From Clostridiales bacterium (GTDB lineage Bacteria > Bacillota > Clostridia > Oscillospirales > Acutalibacteraceae): a stretch of 5,938 nucleotides of DNA. How positions within the stretch are numbered: the stretch's first letter is position 1; every line of letters starts with the position of its first letter. The notes under the pieces were generated by a model that searched no databases, had not been told where the DNA came from, and worked only from the letters and a program-made list of their open reading frames with translations. Below are positions 1 through 4,987 of the stretch, in pieces. The DNA lies in NCBI GenBank assembly GCA_012511485.1, contig JAAZFZ010000203.1:1-5938 (forward strand), in the 5' to 3' direction. A program made the position numbers and the translations under genes.

Positions 1-144
1 CGGGGAACAAGCTCTTTGCAAAGCCCTACCTCGTCGGGAAAAGAATTGGTTTAAAAACAAAATCCTGCTCGTCACCGTCTGAAACTCTTGCGGTCTGAAA
101 AGCTGTTTTAACAAAATCCTCTTTTTTGCCTGTATTATTATCAT
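1..144 (-). other. Possible short leftward reading frame, cut by left edge; unrecognised
   Basis: An ATG at 144-142 on the minus strand follows an AGAGG ribosome-binding sequence (151-155, 6-base spacer) and a good promoter (194-222). The frame stays open for all 48 codons to the window edge, beginning MIIIQAKKRILLKQLF. That peptide is basic and unlike any family I know. The -1 frame reads more like protein (KKEDFVKTAFQTARVSDG, then DEQDFVFKPILFPTR) and stops with TAG at 28-26, but it has no start codon of its own. The two frames meet at an A-AAA-AAG heptamer (121-127) in the correct phase for -1 slippage. Alternatives are a one-base frameshift in a decayed gene, an interspersed repeat that happens to be open, or a leader peptide. 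Promoter, ribosome binding site and start together make translation plausible; the function is unknown. Confidence 0.25.
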
Positions 145-284
145 ATCTTACCTCTTAGTTCCTTAAAGCGGAGGCGTTTTTCTGAATATAAAAATACTAT
201 CATAACGAAAAAAAATAGTCAATCATTATCGGGTCAATTTGATTTTTTCAAAATCCAGCCGTATCAGTCTCTTACTAAAAACTA
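145..284. other. Intergenic stretch between left-edge frame and degV terminator
   Basis: Apart from the leftward promoter and the AGAGG site, this AT-rich stretch contains no convincing reading frame on either strand, no RNA gene and no strong hairpin. It is best described as the 5' leader plus spacer of the leftward unit at the window edge. Confidence 0.5.
194..222 (-). promoter_or_regulatory. Sigma-A type promoter, leftward, reading into 1-144
   Basis: On the minus strand there is a -35 box TTGACT (222-217), a spacer of exactly 17 bases rich in T, and a -10 box TAGTAT (199-194). The start of transcription would fall near 187, giving a leader of about 43 bases before the ATG at 144. It lies downstream of the degV terminator, so it appears to drive a separate unit leaving the window on the left. 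Confidence 0.55.
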
Positions 285-308
285 AAAACGGCGCAAAAGC
301 GCCGTTTT
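285..308 (-). terminator. Rho-independent terminator of degV
   Basis: A perfect 10-base-pair inverted repeat, aaaacggcgc / gcgccgtttt, encloses a four-base loop. Read leftward, the closing arm ends in TTTT and is followed by another T and a further T run. It begins 8 bases after the degV stop codon (318-316), as expected for an intrinsic terminator of that gene. The structure is nearly symmetrical and could also work rightward, but no rightward gene ends here. Confidence 0.9.
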
Positions 309-315
309 ATTAACA

Positions 316-1167
316 CTATTTTGTAATATACATAAAAGCAAAGCAATTCTGGCCGCAATGCGTTGTGATTGTGCAGCCGGCCTGAACGGTATAAAGCTCC
401 TTGAGCTTTAGCCTGATCATAACATAGTTATGAGCCTTTTTCATTTCACCTTCGCCAACGCCGGTATGCACAAGAAACGCACATTCAAGGTCAATATCAT
501 TGCCCACCATGTCTATCTCATCCCGAATATACTGCAGCCTGACCTGCTCCATCTTGCCTCTATATTTTTTGCCGACATCCAACACGCCGTCTGCCATTTT
601 TATGCACGGTTTAATGCCCAATATGTTTGCGCCAAAGGAGGCAAGGGCAGAGCATCTGCCGCCTTTATAAAGGAAATCCAGCTTATCTATGACGAAGCTA
701 ACCCTAATTTTTTCTCTCGCCCTGAGCAGGCTCTTAACTATTCCCTCGGCTACAAGCCCCTCATCTCTCATTGAGCAGGCACGGATGGCAAGCAGAGCCA
801 TGCCCGTGCAAAGGCTCAGTGAATCAACAACAAAAACATCCTCTAGCTCCGAAGCGGCTAAAACCGCATTCTGATAGGTTGACGAAACCCGGGAGCTGAG
901 CGATATATGAATTACTCTCATCCCTTTTTGGGTAAAGGATGAAAAAAAATCTATATAAGCCGGAAGCGGTACCGCCGAGGTCGTGGGAAGAATTCTGTTC
1001 TCGTTATAAGCTTTGAATATATCTTCAGGTTCTATATCCACGCCGTCCTCGTAGCTTGCTCCGTCTAAGTTAATGATAAGAGGGATGACTGCCACGCCAT
1101 ACCTTTCAGCCAGTTCCTTCGAGAAATCTGCGGGGCTGTCGACTGTTACAACTATGGGTTTTGACAT
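316..1167 (-). CDS. DegV family (fatty-acid binding) protein
   Basis: 283 residues, normal for DegV proteins, which bind a fatty acid between two alpha/beta domains. In Firmicutes, FakB proteins of this family present fatty acids to the kinase FakA for entry into phospholipid synthesis. The N-terminus reads VVTVDSPADFSKELAERYGV, a variant of the usual TDSxxDL start. Further motifs are the DG at 35-36, PTTSAVPLP at 61-69 (equivalent to the TSQPSP loop), SSRVSSTYQNA at 91-101 (equivalent to SSGLSGTYQ), VVDSLSLCTGM at 113-123, LYKGGR at 166-171 and GIKPCI at 184-189. The C-terminus has TTHCGQNCFAFMYI, matching the THxGPG end motif with cysteines substituted. The start ATG has AAAGGG 11 bases upstream, a rather long spacing. 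It is transcribed alone from its own promoter, divergent from the GH97 gene. The family is certain; a FakB role is inferred, and no fakA gene is in view. Confidence 0.93.
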   Translation of the reverse strand: MSKPIVVTVDSPADFSKELAERYGVAVIPLIINLDGASYEDGVDIEPEDIFKAYNENRILPTTSAVPLPAYIDFFSSFTQKGMRVIHISLSSRVSSTYQNAVLAASELEDVFVVDSLSLCTGMALLAIRACSMRDEGLVAEGIVKSLLRAREKIRVSFVIDKLDFLYKGGRCSALASFGANILGIKPCIKMADGVLDVGKKYRGKMEQVRLQYIRDEIDMVGNDIDLECAFLVHTGVGEGEMKKAHNYVMIRLKLKELYTVQAGCTITTHCGQNCFAFMYITK

Positions 1168-1211
1168 TAATATCCGTACCCTTTCAGCTTAAATTTTTTG
1201 AGATAGAATCT

Positions 1212-1240
1212 AGTATATCAAAGTTCGACTTTTTTTTCAA
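1212..1240 (-). promoter_or_regulatory. Sigma-A type promoter of degV
   Basis: On the minus strand, TTGAAA (1240-1235), a 17-base spacer and TATACT (1217-1212) match the housekeeping consensus. Predicted transcription starts near 1205, about 38 bases before the degV ATG. The spacer contains an inverted repeat, AAAGT-tcg-ACTTT (1220-1232), which could be an operator or chance. Confidence 0.75.
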
Positions 1241-1268
1241 TATTTAATACATTTTGCCGTAATTTCCC

Positions 1269-1297
1269 TTGATTATTGAAAAATATGCCACTATAAT
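1269..1297 (+). promoter_or_regulatory. Sigma-A type promoter of the GH97 gene
   Basis: TTGATT (1269-1274), a spacer of exactly 17 bases and a perfect TATAAT (1292-1297). Transcription would start near 1304, leaving a short leader with the ribosome binding site GGGGGA at 1317-1322, six bases before the ATG. The -35 boxes of this promoter and of the divergent degV promoter are 28 bases apart, so a regulator bound between them could affect both. No recognisable catabolite-repression (cre) site is visible. Confidence 0.8.
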
Positions 1298-1328
1298 TAC
1301 TCTATATGTATAATATGGGGGAAAAATT

Positions 1329-3239
1329 ATGTTAAAAGCTTGCGTACGCAGAATGTTTGAGCTAGGCTCCCAATTAAAAGGGCTTACTGCGGGAGTTACA
1401 CAAAAAAGCGCAGAGAAAACAGGAACGCTCAAGGCTACCCGCTTTGAAGAGGATGCCGCAAAGGTTTTTTTCATCAAAAGCCCTAACGGCTTATTAACGG
1501 CGAATCTGCATGGCGGCGAGCTCACTTATAATGTATATTATAACGGTGAAAGAATTATTTCTGATTCCCTCATGGGTCTCAGAGTTAAAAAGAATGTAAA
1601 TCTCGGCAGCAATGTTATTATCGGCATACCTAAGGTTGAAAGCCATTATGAGGAATACAGGGATAGAGGTCCCGATAACAAGTCTGTGGATAATCATACA
1701 AAATTTACTTTTCCTGTCAAACATTTGCCGACAGGGCTTGAATATCTTCTTGAAATAAAGGCATGGGATGACGGCTTCGGCTTTCGCTTTGTCTTTGAGA
1801 AAAATACCCGCCTGCTGGTAAACGAGGAGGTTACGGACTTCAGGCTCCCTCTTGACTCCGTCTGCTGGTATCAGACAGACCCCCAAAAGCTACAAGGCAA
1901 AACTCTTGAACAAAAATCACGGTATCTGCCGAATAATGTAGATTTTGCCTGCTTGACCACCTTCCAGCTGGCGGAAAACAAGGGCTATGTGATAATTACC
2001 GAGGCCGACCTGAGGGATTACCCCGGTGCCTCCCTCCTTTCAAAGGGCAGGGGCGTGCTAAAAATCAATTTCTGGGATTCGGGCAAATTCTATGTCAAGG
2101 GCTGTGTCACTCCCTGGAGGCTTGTCATAGCCTGCCGCACACTAAACGAGCTTGTTAACTGCGATGTCATAAAGAATGCAGCCGAGCCGGAGCATGAGAT
2201 TTTCAAAGATGCGGATTGGATAAAGCCGGGGAAATGCATCTGGTCTTTTTTTGTGGAAAAAGATGAAGACAGCCGCAGCTTTGATACGATTATGAAATTC
2301 AATAAATATACTCAGGAGCTGGGCTATGACTATAACCTAATTGATTCGGGCTGGAGAAAGTGGGCATTGACCGAATCGGCAGCTTTTAGAAAGGTTAAAA
2401 GGATTGTTGAGGACGCAGAAAAGCGCGGCGTCGGAATCTGGGTTTGGAAGGCTGCCCCAAAGGGGCCTTATTTCGGCATCTACCGCAAATGGTTCTTTGC
2501 AAAATGCCGAAAGATAGGTGTTAAGGGCGTTAAGCTCGACCATATCGAGAGTGAATCAAAGTTCCAGATTAATCTCTACCGCAAATTCCTTGAAGAAGCC
2601 GCAAAAAACAAGCTTATGGTTCTCTATCATAACCCGCAAAAGCAGACTGGGCTTTCAAGAACATATCCGATCCTTTTGAATATGGAGGCTATCAGGGGCT
2701 TACAGTGCGGCTGCGATGAGGATGACAGCACAATTCTGCCCTTTACAAGGCTTGTTGCTGGTGATGCCGACTATACACCGCTTTGCTGGACGGTTAAGAA
2801 AAGGCGCAGGGAGGCCTCAATAGGTCACCTCATGGGCACCTGCATAGTTATTACATCTTCGTTTTTAACTATAAGCGAGCACCCCGATAACATAATCAAA
2901 CACATCATGGCTGATTTCATCAGGGAGCTTCCCACAACCTGGGACAAGACTGTCTGCCTGCCTTCAAGCGTTTTCGGTGAGGTAGCGATTTTTGCAAGGC
3001 AAAAGGGCGAAATTTGGTATTTAGGGGCCGTCAACAGCAGAAAGGGAGAAAGAGAAATTGAAATTGATTTCTCCTTCCTGCCCGATTCATGTGAATATAA
3101 TCTTGAGCTTTTTGCCGATGACTTTACGCCGGAGCGCGATGTTAAGCTTTGCAAATATTCGGTAAGTTCCGGGGATAAAATCTCAATTAAAACGGATAAC
3201 GGCGGCGGGTTTGCGGGCAGGCTGACAAAGGCGGAATAA
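1329..3239 (+). CDS. Glycoside hydrolase family 97 protein (retaining-type active site)
   Basis: 636 residues, matching the GH97 architecture from end to end. An N-terminal beta-sandwich (about 47-290) begins FFIKSPNGLL and contains WDDGFGFRF (146-154) and TPWRLVIA (261-268). A (beta/alpha)8 barrel follows, with ADWIKPGKCIWSFF (295-308), NLIDSGW (336-342), GVKGVKLDH (397-405), GLSRTYPILLNMEAIRG (441-457) and PFTRLVAGDADYTP (471-484). The C-terminal sandwich carries ELPTTWDKT (533-541) and the FAR/WYLGAVN region (555-569). GH97 enzymes cleave alpha-glucosides or alpha-galactosides. Retaining members use an Asp nucleophile and a Glu acid/base; D404 and E453 sit in the corresponding motifs, so a retaining, alpha-galactosidase-like mechanism is inferred. 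The substrate cannot be fixed from sequence. There is no signal peptide: the first 45 residues are polar and basic, suggesting a cytoplasmic enzyme, unlike the usually exported Bacteroidetes members. It is a single-gene unit with no sugar transporter alongside. Confidence 0.92.
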   Translation: MLKACVRRMFELGSQLKGLTAGVTQKSAEKTGTLKATRFEEDAAKVFFIKSPNGLLTANLHGGELTYNVYYNGERIISDSLMGLRVKKNVNLGSNVIIGIPKVESHYEEYRDRGPDNKSVDNHTKFTFPVKHLPTGLEYLLEIKAWDDGFGFRFVFEKNTRLLVNEEVTDFRLPLDSVCWYQTDPQKLQGKTLEQKSRYLPNNVDFACLTTFQLAENKGYVIITEADLRDYPGASLLSKGRGVLKINFWDSGKFYVKGCVTPWRLVIACRTLNELVNCDVIKNAAEPEHEIFKDADWIKPGKCIWSFFVEKDEDSRSFDTIMKFNKYTQELGYDYNLIDSGWRKWALTESAAFRKVKRIVEDAEKRGVGIWVWKAAPKGPYFGIYRKWFFAKCRKIGVKGVKLDHIESESKFQINLYRKFLEEAAKNKLMVLYHNPQKQTGLSRTYPILLNMEAIRGLQCGCDEDDSTILPFTRLVAGDADYTPLCWTVKKRRREASIGHLMGTCIVITSSFLTISEHPDNIIKHIMADFIRELPTTWDKTVCLPSSVFGEVAIFARQKGEIWYLGAVNSRKGEREIEIDFSFLPDSCEYNLELFADDFTPERDVKLCKYSVSSGDKISIKTDNGGGFAGRLTKAE

Positions 3240-3255
3240 AAACCAATACAAAAAG

Positions 3256-3276
3256 CGGGACTGCGTTGCAGCCCCG
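3256..3276. terminator. Bidirectional terminator between converging genes
   Basis: A 9-pair stem, cgggactgc / gcagccccg, closes a three-base loop. Read leftward, the one imperfect position becomes a G-U pair and the hairpin is followed by CTTTTTG. Read rightward, the position is an A-C mismatch and the stem is followed by the weaker tract TTATTATTTT. It lies 17 bases past the GH97 stop and 9 bases past the nitroreductase stop (TAA at 3287-3285). Both genes probably end on it, with the leftward direction stronger on pairing. Confidence 0.8.
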
Positions 3277-3284
3277 TTATTATT

Positions 3285-3830
3285 TTATCTGACTGCCGAA
3301 ATCCTGTCCTCAAACCTTGGCTTCATTTCCGGCTTTTCATTGGGATAGCCGATACAGACTCCTATCTGATATTTATATCCGGCATTAATGCCGATTCGTG
3401 TTTTCCACTTTTCACCCTTTTCCTTATCGCTGAACAGCGCACCCGCACTGCCCACAATGCAGGTGGCAAGCCCCATACTTTCGGCGGCAATGCAGATGTT
3501 TTCAACCATTATCCCTGCGTCCATGTAGCTTTCGCCCTGAGCGAAAATAACTGCAAAGGTGGGCGCATTATGATAAAACGGGTTTGTTTCCCACTTTGTA
3601 TGGACGGGAGTATCCCACCCGACAATGTTTTTGAAATCAATCTGCATTTCCCTTAGCATTTCGGCATTCTGGATGAACCTAACATGGCAGGGCTGAGAGT
3701 TCCTGCCGCTGGGAGCCCTGAGTGCGGCGGCAATAAGCGTTTCAAGCTCCTGCTCGCTTATCTGCTCCTTTTTATACTCCCTGACAGTCTGCCTATTGAG
3801 TATAGTGTCAACTGTTTCGTTATTAATCAT
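3285..3830 (-). CDS. Nitroreductase family protein (FMN-dependent)
   Basis: 181 residues, the usual size for a small nitroreductase-fold flavoprotein; these act as homodimers with FMN and reduce nitro compounds, quinones or similar acceptors with NAD(P)H. The FMN-phosphate segment RQTVREYKKEQIS is at 13-25, followed by LIAAALRAPSGRNSQP (32-47), a typical second flavin contact. Further signatures are NAPTFAVIF (88-96), DAGIMVENICIAAESMGL (104-121) and a C-terminal GVCIGYPNEKPEMKPR (157-172), the glycine/basic segment near the FMN phosphate. No signal peptide, so cytoplasmic. The ATG overlaps the TAA of the upstream lipoprotein gene by one base (TAATG), and the ribosome binding site AAAGGGAGGG (3846-3837) lies inside that gene's last codons, six bases from the start. 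It is therefore the second gene of a two-gene operon and probably translationally coupled. The physiological substrate is unknown. Confidence 0.93.
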   Translation of the reverse strand: MINNETVDTILNRQTVREYKKEQISEQELETLIAAALRAPSGRNSQPCHVRFIQNAEMLREMQIDFKNIVGWDTPVHTKWETNPFYHNAPTFAVIFAQGESYMDAGIMVENICIAAESMGLATCIVGSAGALFSDKEKGEKWKTRIGINAGYKYQIGVCIGYPNEKPEMKPRFEDRISAVR

Positions 3831-4834
3831 TATGAGCCCTCCCTTTGAGTTGCTTTGTATTCCTCAATAAGGCTGTTGAGCCTTTCGGTGTTTTCGGTTA
3901 TTTTATATGATTCTGCGGCAGAAGAAATGATACCGTCAAATTCTGCGCTTTTGAGCTGCTTTAAGCAGGCGCTTCGGTGGGCATTGAAATAGGTGTCATC
4001 GTCCTTTGACATATCCGCTTTTACAACGAGGAATATATAGTCGCCCGCTTCTATTACCGCTGACTTGCCGCTGTCGAGAGCCGCAACCTTTTCATAAAAG
4101 CCCTCGGGGTATTCTGAGCTATCCTTTTTAAGCAAATTGACAGCACCCGCATTAAAGGTCGAATCCTGCTCCTTTGCATAGGCTGCACCAACCTCGTCAA
4201 TAGTCTGCCCGTTGTTAAGCTGAGAGAGCATACTGTTGAATTTTGCTCTGAGCTTTTCTTTTTCATCATCGTCAAGGCTGACGGTTTTGCCTGTTTCGTC
4301 CGTCGCCGTCATATACCCATTAACGGCAAAAAAGCCCACATAATTGGCATAGAAATAATCCTTTATTACTTTTCCGGGAACCTCGCTGCTCCCGCCCTCG
4401 CCGTAATATGAATTGAAAAGCACATCTCTTTTTGCAAAGCTTGTTTTTATCTTTGTGAGCGTTTGCTTTGAAACGCCGATTTTGTTATAGTAGCTTGAAT
4501 AAATTCTCCATTCATTGCTGACACCGCCTGAAATCTCGGTTTTATGCTCGGTGTCAAGCGCCAGTGAGCGCTTTTGAAACTCTGTGTTAACGGCTGCATA
4601 TTTGGCACAAAGCTGCTCTGCCGCATCAATATAATTCCCGGACACCGAATTTTCATTAAGCCCGTATTTTTCGGGGGAGGATGAAACCTTGTCAAGATAA
4701 TAAATCAAGACCTCGTCTGACAAATTGAGGCCGGAAATATTTATTGCGGATTCGATTTCATTTTTGGCACAGGCCGAAAATGCGAATAATAATACTATGA
4801 TATATACAAGGGCACTTATCGGTTTTTTCAACAC
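3830..4834 (-). CDS. Lipoprotein with PrsA/SurA-like (parvulin-type) region
   Basis: Read from GTG at 4834 this is a 334-residue exported lipoprotein. Residues 1-22 form a lipoprotein signal: KK, a hydrophobic stretch (ALVYIIVLLFAF) and a lipobox ending FSAC, with Cys22 as lipidation site. The mature part is helical and charged. Around residues 150-275 the pattern resembles PrsA/SurA foldases: VPGKVIKDYFYAN, then a long acidic-basic helix, LNNGQTIDEVGAAYAKEQDS, and GFYEKVAALDSGKSAVIEAG followed by a hydrophobic strand YIFLVV. In PrsA these elements surround or form the parvulin prolyl-isomerase domain; here typical active-site residues are not obvious, so it may be a chaperone-only relative. 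The likely place is the outer face of the cell membrane. Start choice: an upstream in-frame GTG at 4840 directly abuts the AGGAA site with no spacer, whereas GTG at 4834 has six bases; TTG at 4831 is also possible. It is the first gene of the operon with the nitroreductase. Lipoprotein nature is firm; the foldase assignment is moderate. Confidence 0.78.
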   Translation of the reverse strand: MLKKPISALVYIIVLLFAFSACAKNEIESAINISGLNLSDEVLIYYLDKVSSSPEKYGLNENSVSGNYIDAAEQLCAKYAAVNTEFQKRSLALDTEHKTEISGGVSNEWRIYSSYYNKIGVSKQTLTKIKTSFAKRDVLFNSYYGEGGSSEVPGKVIKDYFYANYVGFFAVNGYMTATDETGKTVSLDDDEKEKLRAKFNSMLSQLNNGQTIDEVGAAYAKEQDSTFNAGAVNLLKKDSSEYPEGFYEKVAALDSGKSAVIEAGDYIFLVVKADMSKDDDTYFNAHRSACLKQLKSAEFDGIISSAAESYKITENTERLNSLIEEYKATQREGS

Positions 4835-4840
4835 AAACAC

Positions 4841-4845
4841 TTCCT
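4841..4845 (-). promoter_or_regulatory. Ribosome binding site deciding the lipoprotein start
   Basis: AGGAA on the minus strand is followed directly by GTG TTT GTG TTG AAA AAA. Spacing is 0 to the first GTG (4840), 6 to the second GTG (4834) and 9 to the TTG (4831). The second GTG therefore fits best, giving an N-terminus MLKKP typical of a lipoprotein signal peptide. Confidence 0.6.
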
Positions 4846-4867
4846 AGGCTTTAATTGCTTTTTTATT

Positions 4868-4896
4868 ATGATATCATGAGCAAAAAATTTTTTCAA
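4868..4896 (-). promoter_or_regulatory. Sigma-A type promoter of the lipoprotein-nitroreductase operon
   Basis: On the minus strand, TTGAAA (4896-4891), a 17-base spacer and TATCAT (4873-4868). A perfect ATGATATCAT palindrome (4868-4877) covers the -10 box, and an A6T6 tract (4882-4893) overlaps the -35 end of the spacer. Both could be binding or curvature elements, or simply AT-rich chance. Confidence 0.7.
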
Positions 4897-4911
4897 CCTA
4901 CTATTACCTGT

Positions 4912-4940
4912 TTGACACTAATAATCAAATATGCTATTAT
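4912..4940 (+). promoter_or_regulatory. Sigma-A type promoter of glyA
   Basis: A perfect -35 box TTGACA (4912-4917), a 17-base spacer and TATTAT (4935-4940). Its -35 box is only 15 bases from the -35 box of the leftward lipoprotein promoter. A 7-base inverted repeat TAATAAT / ATTATTA (4919-4925 and 4936-4942) spans the spacer and -10. The leader to the ATG is about 40 bases and leaves no room for a riboswitch. Confidence 0.82.
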
Positions 4941-4987
4941 TACAACAATTAATTTCAATATTTTTGGTGAATGAAAGGTGGAACAGG

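Noticed and set aside
430..774. Rightward 114-codon open frame
   Set aside because: It lies entirely inside the degV gene on the opposite strand; the degV protein is clearly conserved and this frame has no promoter or family resemblance.
1309..1314. Second TATAAT upstream of the GH97 gene
   Set aside because: No -35 box at a suitable distance, and a start from here would remove most of the leader and ribosome binding site; the 1269-1297 promoter fits far better.
1494..1886. Leftward 130-codon open frame
   Set aside because: Antisense shadow of the GH97 beta-sandwich region, with no ribosome binding site or recognisable motif.
2825..3313. Leftward 162-codon open frame overlapping the GH97 end, the terminator and the nitroreductase end
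   Set aside because: It reads across the bidirectional terminator and through two well-supported genes; its serine/leucine-rich translation is typical of an antisense frame.
4838..4840. GTG at 4840 as the start of the lipoprotein
   Set aside because: The only ribosome-binding sequence, AGGAA, directly abuts it with no spacer; GTG at 4834 has a normal spacer of six bases.
4941..4987. Riboswitch or leader hairpin before glyA
   Set aside because: The leader is only about 40 bases and shows no hairpin or conserved riboswitch core.
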